A DNA stretch of 64,000 nt from Arthrobacter psychrochitiniphilus. Its GTDB lineage: Bacteria > Actinomycetota > Actinomycetes > Actinomycetales > Micrococcaceae. The notes beneath the pieces were generated by a model that did not search any database, was not told where the DNA came from, and saw nothing but the letters and a program-made list of their open reading frames with translations. Numbering within the stretch: the first letter of the stretch is position 1; each line of letters begins with the position of its first letter. Shown here piece by piece: positions 39,067-49,079 of this stretch. Made by a program: the position numbers and the translations under genes. The stretch covers positions 203,997 through 267,996 of the forward strand of contig NZ_QHLZ01000005.1 of NCBI RefSeq assembly GCF_003185915.1, given 5' to 3'.

Positions 39067-40802
39067 CAGAGGGGAAGGATGGGCAAGTGGTCCGGGTCAG
39101 TGGTCCACTCGTGGAGATCGAAGGTGTGGAGAGGCTGTCCATGCTTGAGCTGATGACGCTCGGCCCGCAGAGGATTGCTGCAGAAACCGTGGCCATCGCG
39201 GGCACCAAGGCAACGTTGCAGGCTTATGAGTATACGGGCGGGTTGAAGGTTGGCGATGTTGCCGCAGCGACCGGTGCGGAGTTGTCCTCTCTCATGGGGC
39301 CGGGCCTGCTGGGTCAGGTGTTCGACGGACTCATGCGGCCCCTGTCTTCGGCGCCGATGTGGCTGACACCTGCGCGTTCGCAATCCACGGCAGATCCGGT
39401 GGTTCTGGCGCGCGAGTGGACCTTTGTTCCCACTGCTGTGCCCGGTACGAACGTTTCCGCAGGCGACGTCCTCGGCACCGTGCCAGAGTCTGGATCGGTG
39501 GTCCACCGCGTGCTGGTTCCTGCCGGCGTTTATGGCGTGCTCAGCTGGGTGGCCCCGGAAGGCAAGGTTCGCGTGCTTGATCCGATCGCTGTAGTGGCTG
39601 ATCACGTTGTGTCGCTGGCCGAGCGTGTCCCGATTCGTCGTGCTCGTCCCTTTCTGGCTCGGCACACCGCAGCCGTTCCATTGCACACCGGCCAGCGGGT
39701 CCTGGACTTGGTTTTCCCGCTAGCACGTGGTGCCGCGGCGACTGTTCCGGGCGGCTTCGGAACGGGCAAGACGATGATGCTGCAACAGGTAGCCAAATGG
39801 AGCGATGCCGACGTCATTGTCTATGTGGGTTGCGGGGAACGTGGCAATGAAATGGCCGACGTCCTCGACGGACTCTCACAGCTCGAAGATGCAAGGACTG
39901 GGGACAGGTTGATTGATCGTACGGTCATCATCGCCAACACCTCCAACATGCCCATGATGGCACGAGAGGCCAGTATCTTCACCGGGATCACTGTGGCGGA
40001 GTACTACCGCGACATGGGATACGACGTCGTCGTCATTGCCGACTCCACCTCGAGGTGGGCTGAAGCCCTGCGTGAATTCGCCAACCGCAACGGCGATCTA
40101 CCTGCTGAGGAAGGCTATCCGGCCAACCTCTCCTCCGAGCTGGCCTCCTTCTACGAGCGGGCAGGACGGGTGACGACACTGGGTGGGCAAAGTGCTTCGG
40201 TAACAGTGATAGGGGCTGTCTCTCCGCCCGGTGGTGATATGAGTGAACCTGTCACCACTGATTCCCAACGCTTTGTCCGGTCGTTGTGGATGTTGGACCG
40301 GGACCTGGCCTACTCCCGCCACTATCCCGCGGTCAGTTGGACGGGTTCATTTGCTAGGGACGCCGAAGAGTTGGGCAACTGGCATGCGGCCAACGGGCAG
40401 CCCGGTTGGGCGATCCGCCGGGCACGCACCGTCGCCCTTCTGGCCGAGTCGGACCGGTTAGCTGAACTCGCGGAAATCATCGGACGGTCCTCGCTGCCCG
40501 GGCATGAGCAAGTCCTGCTGCTGGGAGGGCGACTGCTGCGCGACGGGGTGCTGATGCAAAACGCCCTCAGCAACAACGACGGCTACTGCTCACTGGAGAA
40601 AGGTGCTGCGCTACTGGACCTGGTGTTCGACGTCGTTGACGCTTGCCAGCGGCTTGTGGAGCGTGGTGTGGCAGTGGCCAGCATTGAGGAAGCTGATTTT
40701 GGGCCGGTACTGAGGGCCCGCGAGGAATTCGGGCCCTCCGACGATGCCTCGGTGCGGGCCCGAAGTGCAGAAGTGCTTGCGGCTTTAGAGGCACTGCAAT
40801 GA
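39054..40802 (+). CDS. atpA: V/A-type ATPase catalytic subunit A
   Basis: The 582-residue catalytic subunit has the bulge domain (residues about 110-190) typical of A subunits. It also has the Walker A GGFGTGKTMMLQQVAKW, GCGERGNEMADVL, NTSNMPMMAREASIFTGI, and the arginine/serine region IADSTSRWAEALREFANR followed by EEGYPANLSSELASFYERAG. The bacterial/archaeal Walker A is usually GPFGSGKT, so P and S are replaced by G and T here, which should still function. GTG at 39054 starts inside subunit E. Together with B it hydrolyses or makes ATP. Confidence 0.95.
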   Translation: MEPVAEGKDGQVVRVSGPLVEIEGVERLSMLELMTLGPQRIAAETVAIAGTKATLQAYEYTGGLKVGDVAAATGAELSSLMGPGLLGQVFDGLMRPLSSAPMWLTPARSQSTADPVVLAREWTFVPTAVPGTNVSAGDVLGTVPESGSVVHRVLVPAGVYGVLSWVAPEGKVRVLDPIAVVADHVVSLAERVPIRRARPFLARHTAAVPLHTGQRVLDLVFPLARGAAATVPGGFGTGKTMMLQQVAKWSDADVIVYVGCGERGNEMADVLDGLSQLEDARTGDRLIDRTVIIANTSNMPMMAREASIFTGITVAEYYRDMGYDVVVIADSTSRWAEALREFANRNGDLPAEEGYPANLSSELASFYERAGRVTTLGGQSASVTVIGAVSPPGGDMSEPVTTDSQRFVRSLWMLDRDLAYSRHYPAVSWTGSFARDAEELGNWHAANGQPGWAIRRARTVALLAESDRLAELAEIIGRSSLPGHEQVLLLGGRLLRDGVLMQNALSNNDGYCSLEKGAALLDLVFDVVDACQRLVERGVAVASIEEADFGPVLRAREEFGPSDDASVRARSAEVLAALEALQ

Positions 40803-42247
40803 AGGACTCGACCGGACCGGCCAAGGAGCCTATTGAAGGCACGGACCCCGCGCCGCTGTCTGATCGCTTCGGCGCGCAGATCTCCCATGGCGACATCCGG
40901 GAAGTTCGGGGGCCACTGCTTGTAGTGGGCGGGGCTGGCGGTGTTGGGTGGGACGAATTCGCCACCATTGACCTAGCCGGAGGGGAAAGCCGTCATGGGT
41001 TGGTGCTGGAGGTGGACCGGGATCTGGCAACCTTGCAGGTGCTGGAAAGTACAGATGGTATGTCCCTGGGCGGAATCGGGGTCCGGTTTGACGGCCGTCC
41101 TCTGCATGTCCAAGTCGGCACCCAGTGGCTTGGCAGGGTCTGCAACGGTCGTGGGGAACCGCTCGACGGCGGGCCACCGGTGACGGGCACGGCAACACTG
41201 CCTGTTAGCGGGTGGCCGCTGAATCCGGTTTACAGGGAGCCTCCACAGGAGCCAGTTCTGACCGGCATCTCAGTGATCGATGGGTTAATGACCCTTGTCA
41301 GAGGACAAAAGCTGCCTATCTTCTCGGTGCCGGGATTACCTCACCTGACGCTGGCCACCCAGATAGCGGCACAGGCCACCTCCAGCGGCCAGTCGTTTCG
41401 GGTGGTATTTGCTGCCATGGGGTTGACCCATGCGGACATCGCCTTTGTCCGGGATCGTCTTGAAGAACGCTCTGCAGAGAAGGAACTGATCCTGCTACTG
41501 AACGCTGCCGACGATCCGGTCATAGAACGCATCCTCACCCCGCGGATTGCGCCAACGATCGCCGAACACTTGGCCTATACCGAAAGTCACGATGTTTTGG
41601 TGGTCATGTCCGACATGACCAGCTACGCCGAAGCCGTACGTGAGGTGTCCGCCGCCCGGCGCGAAATCCCGGCCCGGCGTGGTTACCCAGGCTATCTGTA
41701 CAGCGATCTTGCGACCCTTTACGAACGCTGCGGGAGGGTCAAGGGACACGATGGTTCTGTGACGATTGTGCCGGTGCTGACGATGCCGGCAGGCGACATC
41801 ACTCATCCGGTGCCGGATCTGACCGGATATATCACGGAAGGTCAGATCGTCCTTGCCCCCGACATAGCCGCGCGCGGCATCTATCCTCCGGTGGATGTCC
41901 TGTCCTCGCTTTCTCGGCTAATGCGCAGTGGCGCAGGCAAGGGTCGGACCCGGGAAGACCACCCCGATGTGGCGGCACAGGTGTTGGCCGCCTTGGCGCG
42001 CGCGCGGCAGGCCACCGAGCTGGCCGAGCTGGTGGGTGAAGCTGCTTTGAGCGAAACAGACCGCAGCTACATTTTGTACCGAACCTTGGTGGAGAAGGGA
42101 CTTTTTGATCAAGCGCGGGATGAGAGCAGGACTTTGGAAGATACCTTGGGCCGGGCCTGGACGGCTTTGGCGGCACTTCCGGATAAAGAATTGACGATGC
42201 TGCCCAGGGTGTTCTTGGATCGATACCTGCCCAGAAGTGGCAGCTGA
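40799..42247 (+). CDS. atpB: V/A-type ATPase regulatory subunit B
   Basis: The 482-residue non-catalytic subunit has IREVRGPLLVVGGAGGVGWD, TGISVIDGLMTLVRGQKLPI, an SVPGLPHLTLATQIAAQA loop in place of Walker A (as normal for B), and VVFAAMGLTHADIAFVRD. MSDMTSYAEAVREVSAAR and RRGYPGYLYSDLATLYERCG follow, and it ends YLPRSGS. It provides the arginine finger to the A site. The ATG overlaps the A stop (ATGA). Confidence 0.94.
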   Translation: MKDSTGPAKEPIEGTDPAPLSDRFGAQISHGDIREVRGPLLVVGGAGGVGWDEFATIDLAGGESRHGLVLEVDRDLATLQVLESTDGMSLGGIGVRFDGRPLHVQVGTQWLGRVCNGRGEPLDGGPPVTGTATLPVSGWPLNPVYREPPQEPVLTGISVIDGLMTLVRGQKLPIFSVPGLPHLTLATQIAAQATSSGQSFRVVFAAMGLTHADIAFVRDRLEERSAEKELILLLNAADDPVIERILTPRIAPTIAEHLAYTESHDVLVVMSDMTSYAEAVREVSAARREIPARRGYPGYLYSDLATLYERCGRVKGHDGSVTIVPVLTMPAGDITHPVPDLTGYITEGQIVLAPDIAARGIYPPVDVLSSLSRLMRSGAGKGRTREDHPDVAAQVLAALARARQATELAELVGEAALSETDRSYILYRTLVEKGLFDQARDESRTLEDTLGRAWTALAALPDKELTMLPRVFLDRYLPRSGS

Positions 42248-42249
42248 AA

Positions 42250-42849
42250 ATGAGCGGCACGGGACGCGCGGCAAGGGTTCGGCTTGAACGTCGCCTTGAA
42301 ACAGCGCGCCACGGTGCGCGCCTTTTGGACCGCAAACAGCGTATCTTGATGGATCAGATTGAACGGCTACACCTGCACATGGACCAGACCCGGGCGGAGT
42401 GGGAGGATCTCGCCGGGGAAGCTGCCGTGTGGCTGCGTCGCTCAGCCGCCCTGGACGGCAGCGCCCGGATAGCGGCGGCGGCGCCGTTGGCCGACGCTAC
42501 AGTATTTTTCCGGTGGGGTAACGCGATGGGTGTTACGTATCCCGAAGATGCGCAATGCGCTCTTCCTGCGTTGCTAGCGCAGTCGGGAAGTTCGGCTCTA
42601 TCCTACGCTGCTTCTGTCCATCGCAGCGCGCTCGTTGCTGGAGCCCGCCATGCCTCTATCCAGCGCGCTGAGTTGCTGCTGGCTGCTGAACTTCTGGCAA
42701 CCCGGACACGTCAGCGAGCGGTTGAGAGCCGGTGGATTCCCAAGCTGGAGGACGAGCTGGCGAATATTCGAAGGCAGCTCGACGCCCAGGAGCTTGAAGA
42801 GAGCCTGCGCCTTCGCTGGGCCGCCGACAGGAAGTCTGGCGACGGATGA
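42250..42849 (+). CDS. atpD: V/A-type ATPase central shaft subunit D
   Basis: The 199-residue, mostly helical protein begins ARVRLERRLETARHGARLLD and contains RKQRILMDQIERL, as in subunit D, whose two long helices form the rotor axle. The C-terminal helix ending in LEDELANIRRQLDAQELEES matches the returning helix. It starts 2 nt after B and is the last gene of the operon, in the usual A-B-D order. Confidence 0.9.
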   Translation: MSGTGRAARVRLERRLETARHGARLLDRKQRILMDQIERLHLHMDQTRAEWEDLAGEAAVWLRRSAALDGSARIAAAAPLADATVFFRWGNAMGVTYPEDAQCALPALLAQSGSSALSYAASVHRSALVAGARHASIQRAELLLAAELLATRTRQRAVESRWIPKLEDELANIRRQLDAQELEESLRLRWAADRKSGDG

Positions 42850-43044
42850 GGGCGCGGTTCTATTGGTGGCATGAGGGACCACGATATTCTAGGGACAGGT
42901 CCTGAGAGTTTGCTAACTTGTGAGCTACGGCGAGCACTTGTTCCTTTGCATCGCACGCCCATTCCAACGAGCAGGGTGACGACGCAGTTAGCGCATGTTA
43001 GCAACCCTCCATCACTGTGCGACGCCGGTGGCAGGCAGCCAAGT

Positions 43045-43584
43045 TTAGTGGTGAATGAACTGTTCCATGGCTTTTCCTACGCTGACGCCCCAGTCTCGAG
43101 CTCGGTCCAGCTCACCTTCTTCGAGGGTGTTGTCCCTGGACACGAGGAAGCTCTCTGGCGAAATGACGGTGCGCGAGCCGCGTTTCGTGAGCGCGTGTTC
43201 GATGTGCCCTGACGCTGCTCCTGTCAGAATGTGCGCCTTGTCCGCTCGCGTGTCGAAGGCTGCGCACAGAGCAGGAACCAGATCAAGATCCTTGATCCAT
43301 TCACGTACCCCCATGCCCGGCGTTGAGGGTTCGAGTGACAGATGCTTGGAGGCGTCGCTGGCCCACGTTATTGCTTCTTTGCGCGATTCCGGTCTTGTCA
43401 TGCCATGGACATGGGTTGGTCCGCCCAGAACCAACAAGTCGGCCGAACGCGTGGCCTCTTTAGCTCGCGGATCGTTGACGTTTGCCGTGACCACCACGCC
43501 AAAGGGAGCCAGCCCTTCAGCGACCGCCAAAGCGACGGCGCGTGTGTTGCCAAACATGGATTCATAAACGACGACGACACTCAT
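43045..43584 (-). CDS. Flavodoxin domain protein
   Basis: The 179-residue protein opens with the FMN phosphate loop VVVVYESMFGNTRAVALAVA and has the second loop LLVLGGPTHVHGMTRPES. It lacks additional cofactor domains. It could act as a low-potential carrier or as an NAD(P)H-dependent reductase under iron or oxygen limitation. GAAAGGCAATCC precedes the ATG. It is convergent with the V/A-ATPase operon. Confidence 0.88.
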   Translation of the reverse strand: MSVVVVYESMFGNTRAVALAVAEGLAPFGVVVTANVNDPRAKEATRSADLLVLGGPTHVHGMTRPESRKEAITWASDASKHLSLEPSTPGMGVREWIKDLDLVPALCAAFDTRADKAHILTGAASGHIEHALTKRGSRTVISPESFLVSRDNTLEEGELDRARDWGVSVGKAMEQFIHH

Positions 43585-44508
43585 CTGGATTGCCTTTCGT
43601 GTGGATCAAGAGTTGCCGGTTTCTGTTTCAAGATTTACTGGTCCCGGTCCAGTGCACCAGTGCCGAACGACCCACTGCTCTGGAGGGGGAGCTGACGGCT
43701 GTGGGGGACTAGGAGGCGTCGCTCAACGCCATCGTGACTGTCAGGGGCCGCTGCACTACTATTCATGGTGATTCACCTCTTGGGGGGGGAAATTCAACAC
43801 GGATAACCTGGGGGCTTTCTCCTCATAAGGGCTCCTTGGGGGTCGAGGTGGGCCATATGGGGGAGCATCGAAGGAGTGTGCCGGCCGTCCTCGCCATGGA
43901 GTGATTCAGCCACCATGGATGCAGCAGGGGAAAGGGCCATGGCCTCGTGTCGGTGTCCACTTTAGGTTTCGCTAACGCCGGCTTTAACCGGGACATTGGG
44001 CAGAGGATACGACGACGGTTGGCCAACAAGGTGATTACGGAACCGTGCCCTCGGCAACGGCTGAGGCAAATTCACCCAAGTCCAGGCGTTGCACACACCG
44101 TGATTTCGGAGTCTATGCATAGCAACACCCGACATGCCGTGGTGGCCGCGGGCAGGGGAACCCCAGTCTGCTCAAGTGCTGCCCGTGAAGGCATATGCGA
44201 ATGGATGTGGTCCTTCGGCGGGACACGTGACCAGGCTGTCGTCTGCGGTGTCTAGCATGACGCGGCATCTTTGCCGACTGGCCGCGCGTTTAGACGCTTT
44301 GGTCGGCCTCTAGGCAGTAAGGGGTTCTCCACGCGGGATACTGCGGGAAGTTTCCCCTTCACCGGCAAGGGTACGGGTTTGTTGCCACAGGAAGAGACTC
44401 TGGCATAGGTCTTCAGCCATGTTGTGCACAAGGTGCTTCCGACGCAGTGGGAGGCACCTCGGTCCCGTGTTCCGAAGCTGAGTAGGGTTGTCGTCATAAA
44501 GAGGACTG
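43585..44508. other. Long intergenic region, possible decayed flavodoxin fragment
   Basis: About 900 bp without a supported gene separate the flavodoxin gene and the next Usp gene. On the plus strand near 44100-44150 a frame reads VISESMHSNTRHAVVAA, weakly like a flavodoxin N-terminus (ESM-NTR-AV), which may be a relic copy. A G-run lies at 43782-43789. I see no RNA gene. Confidence 0.35.
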
Positions 44509-44554
44509 GTGACGTTGGACCCTAGACGGCGCTGACCTAGGGCGTCAGTATTGA
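44509..44554 (+). promoter_or_regulatory. DosR-box-like palindrome with -10 hexamer, upstream of usp
   Basis: GTGACGTTGGACCCT (44509-44523) differs from GGGACTTTGGACCCT at two positions. A -10-like TATTGA lies at 44549-44554, again 33 nt from the palindrome centre, predicting a transcript start near 44561. The Usp start codon is at 44592. Confidence 0.45.
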
Positions 44555-44591
44555 TCACAGAAGACAGCTCAACCAACGGAAGGCTTGCACC

Positions 44592-45044
44592 ATGGGTAAA
44601 GAGAAGGAAACTGGCCGTATTGTCGTCGGAATCGATGGGTCCGCAGAGTCCATAGTAGCCCTCAGGGAAGCCGAACGTGTCGCAAAGGCAACTGGTTCAT
44701 GGCTCGATGTGGTGACATGCTGGAGCGATTCAACATTCGCAGCCGGGCAGTCTTCAACGAGTGCTTCGGATCTTGAAAACAGGGCCCGCCAACTCCTCCA
44801 AGACAGCGTCTCGAACACCTTCGGGACACCATTGCCGGATAGAGTCTCCACGAGTTTGGTCCGGGGCCAGCCGCGACAGAAACTGATTGAGCTCAGTGAT
44901 GGTGCGGACATGTTAGTGGTTGGGCGGCGGGGGCATGGCGGGTTTTCCGGCCTTCTTTTGGGCTCAGTCAGCCAGGCGTGCGTGGCCCATGCGCACTGTC
45001 CAGTGCTGGTCGTTAATATGGGCCACGATGGTGAGAGCCTTTAG
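44592..45044 (+). CDS. Universal stress protein (UspA family)
   Basis: This 150-residue Usp domain has IVVGIDGSAESIVALREAER and the ATP-binding loop VVGRRGHGGFSGLLLGSVSQ, then CPVLVVN. It is distinct in sequence from the pair at 16696 and 52075. GGAAGG lies about 9 nt before the ATG. The DosR-like site upstream suggests induction with other stress genes. Confidence 0.9.
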   Translation: MGKEKETGRIVVGIDGSAESIVALREAERVAKATGSWLDVVTCWSDSTFAAGQSSTSASDLENRARQLLQDSVSNTFGTPLPDRVSTSLVRGQPRQKLIELSDGADMLVVGRRGHGGFSGLLLGSVSQACVAHAHCPVLVVNMGHDGESL

Positions 45045-45165
45045 CGCGATCAGTAGTGAGACATCAGTAATGAAACATGTCGACTCCGATGACCGGCATG
45101 CCGGGACGTCGTGTTGCCGAACATGGAGTGACTGAAATTACCGCCAAGGGGCCGCTTCAGGTGTC

Positions 45166-45636
45166 CTACTCGAGCCCGGCCCGGATCGTGTCATCCAAGG
45201 GAACATTCCACGTCATGGAAGCATCAAGGGTGAAGCGTCTGCCCGTCACTTCCTCAGCGACGATGCGTACGAGTTGGTCTTTTCCAACTCCCTGCCACGG
45301 AAACATGCCTTTGCTTGCCGTGTTAAGAACCTGGCTGTCTGAGGCGGTGATTTCGGTATGGCCCTTGACGACCACGCTCCACGCTACGCCGAACTCTCCA
45401 CTCACGGCGTCGGCCTCTAACGCAACCCATGCTTCGTGGCGGAGTGCATCGAGCTTTCTGCCGCCACCTGTTCGAAAGATGAGGGACTGCCCGTCTACCT
45501 TGTAGTTCACAGGGAAGACGTCGGGGCGTCCGTCCACGATGACGGCGAGCCGTCCGATGGACGTTTCAGAAAGTACCTTCCAGCATTGCCCGGGGGTAAG
45601 ATTTTCTACTTTTGGTGCCAACGGATTTGCTCTCAT
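45166..45636 (-). CDS. Pyridoxamine 5'-phosphate oxidase-fold protein
   Basis: This 156-residue split-barrel flavin/nucleotide-binding protein has LSETSIGRLAVIVDGRPDVF, PVNYKVDGQSLIFRTGGG, KLDALRHEAWVALEADAV, and WSVVVKGHTEI. Such proteins often bind F420, FMN or heme; several DosR-regulated M. tuberculosis proteins belong here. Two starts are possible: ATG at 45645 and ATG at 45636. I choose 45636 because a TATGAT hexamer at 45646-45641 would place the transcript start near 45634, making the mRNA leaderless; the ATG at 45645 lies inside the hexamer. Confidence 0.85.
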   Translation of the reverse strand: MRANPLAPKVENLTPGQCWKVLSETSIGRLAVIVDGRPDVFPVNYKVDGQSLIFRTGGGRKLDALRHEAWVALEADAVSGEFGVAWSVVVKGHTEITASDSQVLNTASKGMFPWQGVGKDQLVRIVAEEVTGRRFTLDASMTWNVPLDDTIRAGLE

Positions 45637-45640
45637 GCAG

Positions 45641-45687
45641 ATCATATTACGTCTGCTCCACCCTAGGGGAATAGGGTCCAAAGTCCC
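45641..45687 (-). promoter_or_regulatory. DosR-box-like palindrome with -10 hexamer, upstream of the pyridoxamine-oxidase-fold gene
   Basis: On the minus strand GGGACTTTGGACCCT (45687-45673) is followed by TATGAT at 45646-45641, 34 nt from the palindrome centre. It is the exact form used here as consensus. The spacing and the hexamer match the other sites and place the transcript start almost at the start codon. Confidence 0.55.
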
Positions 45688-45711
45688 CGATGCCAGTACT
45701 GGATGGCCCAT

Positions 45712-46349
45712 GGCTGGACGTGAACACGGACTAGGGTGTGATGGGGCGCCGTTGGATGCTATATCGATTCAATTCCCTCAGCGGGTACCAAACGTAAGAT
45801 TGTGCTGGGAACCTCAAAGAGATTCCTCTTGAGCAGTGCAGGTGGACAAGGGCGAATGGTTCTTGGGTTCCATGGCGTTGTGGTTCCAACATTCGATGGG
45901 CGCTGTGGACTTTTAGGGATAAGCGGGTTCTGGCAGCGGCGCAGAGTCTTTGTCACGGACCCACTCTGCAAAGCGGGGGGCAGATCTTGCAGTGGCGGCA
46001 GGTCTACCGCAGCTCATGCACCATCCGCACAACTTCGTACCTGGGACAACACGCTGGCGCCGAGGCGCCTGCTCGCCCTCGCCCTAGTGAAGATCCATGC
46101 GAAAAATCTGCGGCTTCGAACACTGAGTAGCAACTAGTCGCCCTCCGGCTACGGATCTGCCTGTTCCTCAGGGAAAGTCGACTCGAAGACAGGAGGCACG
46201 GTTCCTTTAAGGACCGTGCAGGCACAAATAGCTCCTTCGCTGGTTGCAGTCGGGTCCTAATCTAAGTGAGTGCGGGACTATTCCTTGCCAGTAGAGCAGA
46301 GGTCCCTTCGTCCCGAAGTGGCCCCCACGTGGAAAGCTTGTCGGACAGT
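45712..46349. other. Intergenic region upstream of ppsA
   Basis: About 640 bp hold no supported gene. An imperfect palindrome GCACGGTTCC-TTTA-AGGACCGTGC lies at 46196-46219 and could be a terminator or an operator. Other short frames show no family resemblance. Confidence 0.4.
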
Positions 46350-46364
46350 GGGACTTTGGCCCCT
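46350..46364 (+). promoter_or_regulatory. DosR-box-like palindrome upstream of ppsA
   Basis: GGGACTTTGGCCCCT (46350-46364) has one mismatch to GGGACTTTGGACCCT. At the spacing seen elsewhere the -10 would fall at 46390, where the sequence (ACTCGT) is a poor hexamer. The site would favour a transcript start near 46400 and therefore the downstream GTG start of ppsA. Confidence 0.45.
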
Positions 46365-46465
46365 ACCCGGACTTGACCCAAGGGAGTTGACTCGTGACGT
46401 GGGCACCTAGCTTGGGAATGCCCCACGGAGCAGAACAGCGAAGATGCGAAGGAAACCTGATTACT

Positions 46466-48886
46466 GTGGATAAAGAGAGTGTTGTTTGGCTTGAGGACGT
46501 CGGCATCAAGGACGTTGCCTACGTTGGCGGAAAGAATGCCTCACTGGGAGAGATGATCCGATCCCTGGCTGCCGACGGTGTCAGGGTGCCCGGCGGTTTT
46601 GCCCTCACAGCTGCCGCGTACCGGACGTACATCGCGGAAAACGACATGGCGCCACGGCTGGAGCAGATCCTCGCCACGAAAGACTCTGCAGGCACCAATT
46701 GGCGATCGATCGGGAACCAGGTGCGTGAACTGATCCTTGCTGGTGAGTTCCCGCCCGAGACAACCACGCAAATCCGTTCTTTCTACCGCGAGCTGGCCGT
46801 GCGCACCGGGCACGAAGATCCCGCCGTCGCAGTTCGCAGCAGCGCCACTGCCGAGGACCTGCCTGACGCCAGCTTCGCCGGACAGCAGGAAACCTTCCTG
46901 AACGTCAGGGGTGAGGAACAGCTGCTCGATGCCTGCCGACGTTGTTACGCATCGCTCTTCACCGACCGTGCCATCAGCTACCGGGAGATCATGAAGTACG
47001 GGCACCTGGACGTGGCGCTGTCAGTGGGAGTCCAGCTCATGGTTCGCTCGGACCTAGGGGCTGCCGGCGTCATGTTCTCCCTCGATACCGAATCCGGCTT
47101 CCCTCGAGCCGCTGTCCTTAGCGCCAACTGGGGACTCGGTGAGACAGTGGTCCTAGGCATGGTGAACCCGGACAAGTACGTTGTCTTCAAACCGCTTCTG
47201 GGCATGCCAGCGTTCTCGCCCGTGATCGAAAAGTTACTTGGTTCAAAAGGGTGCAAACTTGTTTACTCCTCCGACGGCGGCGCGGGAACGCGCATGGTCG
47301 ACACCACCGATGCTGAACGGACTTCGTTTTGCCTGAACGACGACGAGATCCTCCAACTGGGCAGGTGGGCCGTCCAGGTCGAGAACCATTATGGACGACC
47401 CATGGACATGGAATGGGCGAAGGATGGGATGAGCGGGGAATTGTTCATTGTCCAGGCCAGGCCAGAAACCGTCCAGGCGCGCAAGAGCGGTACCGTGATG
47501 AGCACGCACCGGCTGACGGAAGAAGGGCGGCTGCTGGTAGAAGGCGCTGCGGTGGGCGATTCCATAGCCTCTGGCATCGCCTGCGTGATCAAGAGTGCTG
47601 CGGACATCGGCAATTTCGTGGACGGCGCTGTCCTGGTCGCCGAACAAACAGATCCGGACTGGGTCCCGGTCATGAAGCGTGCCAAGGCCATCGTCACTGA
47701 CAAGGGTGGGGCAACCAGCCATGCGGCGATCGTCAGCCGCGAACTGGGGATTACAGCCGTCGTCGGGACAACTGATGCCACCAAAGTGGTTGTGGATGGG
47801 CAGTCCATCACGGTGTCCTGCGCGGACGGGGACACAGGCCACGTTTATGAGGGACTTTTGGCGAGTGCCCAGGACGATGTGGACCTCGGCGAATTACCAG
47901 TCACGCGGACGTCCGTCATGCTCAATCTTGCCAGCCCTTCTTCGGCGTTCAAATGGTGGCGCCTGCCCGCAAAGGGCATCGGGCTGGCACGCATGGAGTT
48001 TGTCATTAATGACATGGTCCAGGTGCACCCGATGGCACTGGCATACCCTGAACGGGTCACGGATCCGGCGGATCGGGCCAAGATCAAGGAACTGACGCGC
48101 GGTTTTGCCGACTCCTCAGACTACTTTGTGCAAACCCTTGCGCGCGGCCTTGCCAAGTTAGCCGCACCGTTCCATCCCGCGCCGGTAGTCGTACGGTTCA
48201 GCGATTTCAAAACGAACGAGTACGCCCACTTGATCGGTGGCTCAGTCTTTGAAGGGGAGGAATCCAACCCGATGATCGGATTCCGTGGAGCATCGCGCTA
48301 CTATGATCCGCATTACCGGGCCGGTTTTGACTTGGAATGCCGGGCCATCCTCCGCCTTCGTAACCAGTGCGGCTTCATGAACGTCATAGTGATGGTGCCG
48401 TTCTGCCGGACACTTGCTGAAGCGGACCGGGTCCTGGCCGTAATGGCCGAAAACGGACTTGTTCGTGGTCAGGACGGGCTCAAGGTCTACATGATGTGTG
48501 AAATCCCTTCCAACGTCATTCTGGCGCCAAAGTTTGCCGCCAAGTTCGACGGCTTCTCCATCGGCTCAAACGATCTCACCCAGCTTGTTCTCGGTGTAGA
48601 TCGGGACTCGGCCATACTCGCCCCGCTCTTTGACGAACAGGACGAGGCCGTCAAGACCATGATTAGTCAGGCGATAGCCGGAGCCCATGCCGCAGGCATC
48701 CGGATCGGGATATGCGGGCAGGCACCCAGCAATCACCCTGAGTTCGCTCAATTCGTGGTTGCGGAAGGCATCGATTCCATCTCGCTGAACCCCGACAGCT
48801 TTCTGCGTACCGTCCCGGTCATCGCAGCAGCAGAAGCGGCGCAGAAGCAAAACCCGATTGCGGCGGCTAAATCATCCAGGTTTTAA
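46466..48886 (+). CDS. ppsA: Phosphoenolpyruvate synthase (pyruvate, water dikinase)
   Basis: This 806-residue enzyme makes PEP from pyruvate and ATP. The N-terminal ATP-grasp domain has VAYVGGKNASLGEMIRSL, AVRSSATAEDLPDASFAGQQ and FIVQARPETVQARK. The central phosphohistidine domain has VTDKGGATSHAAIVSRELG, and the C-terminal PEP-binding domain has GIGLARMEFVI, VRFSDFKTNEYAHLIGG and FSIGSNDLTQLVLGVDRDS with the catalytic loop. GTG at 46466 fits the family N-terminus; an upstream in-frame GTG at 46394 with AAGGGAG is the alternative and would add 24 residues. Confidence 0.93.
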   Translation: MDKESVVWLEDVGIKDVAYVGGKNASLGEMIRSLAADGVRVPGGFALTAAAYRTYIAENDMAPRLEQILATKDSAGTNWRSIGNQVRELILAGEFPPETTTQIRSFYRELAVRTGHEDPAVAVRSSATAEDLPDASFAGQQETFLNVRGEEQLLDACRRCYASLFTDRAISYREIMKYGHLDVALSVGVQLMVRSDLGAAGVMFSLDTESGFPRAAVLSANWGLGETVVLGMVNPDKYVVFKPLLGMPAFSPVIEKLLGSKGCKLVYSSDGGAGTRMVDTTDAERTSFCLNDDEILQLGRWAVQVENHYGRPMDMEWAKDGMSGELFIVQARPETVQARKSGTVMSTHRLTEEGRLLVEGAAVGDSIASGIACVIKSAADIGNFVDGAVLVAEQTDPDWVPVMKRAKAIVTDKGGATSHAAIVSRELGITAVVGTTDATKVVVDGQSITVSCADGDTGHVYEGLLASAQDDVDLGELPVTRTSVMLNLASPSSAFKWWRLPAKGIGLARMEFVINDMVQVHPMALAYPERVTDPADRAKIKELTRGFADSSDYFVQTLARGLAKLAAPFHPAPVVVRFSDFKTNEYAHLIGGSVFEGEESNPMIGFRGASRYYDPHYRAGFDLECRAILRLRNQCGFMNVIVMVPFCRTLAEADRVLAVMAENGLVRGQDGLKVYMMCEIPSNVILAPKFAAKFDGFSIGSNDLTQLVLGVDRDSAILAPLFDEQDEAVKTMISQAIAGAHAAGIRIGICGQAPSNHPEFAQFVVAEGIDSISLNPDSFLRTVPVIAAAEAAQKQNPIAAAKSSRF

Positions 48887-49079
48887 CGGATGGTGTTGGT
48901 GCTTTGAAAGAAAAAAATTCAATGGCAGTGTCGAACAAGTGTCCAGATGAGCTTCCTCAGAAGGCGGCCCCTCCTGTGATGAATGGGCAGAACAAGCCTT
49001 CAGACCGGCGTGGTGCGGCTACCCGTATGCGTGCGCAGATGGGAACACCGGCGGAGATCGACCGCTCCTGAGAACCAAC

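Noticed and set aside
43640..43660. A sixth DosR-like box upstream of flavodoxin (GGTCCCGGTCCAG)
   Set aside because: The half-site order and spacing do not match the other five sites.
44101..44255. A second flavodoxin gene
   Set aside because: Only a short ESM-NTR-AV resemblance is seen; it is mentioned as a possible relic rather than called.
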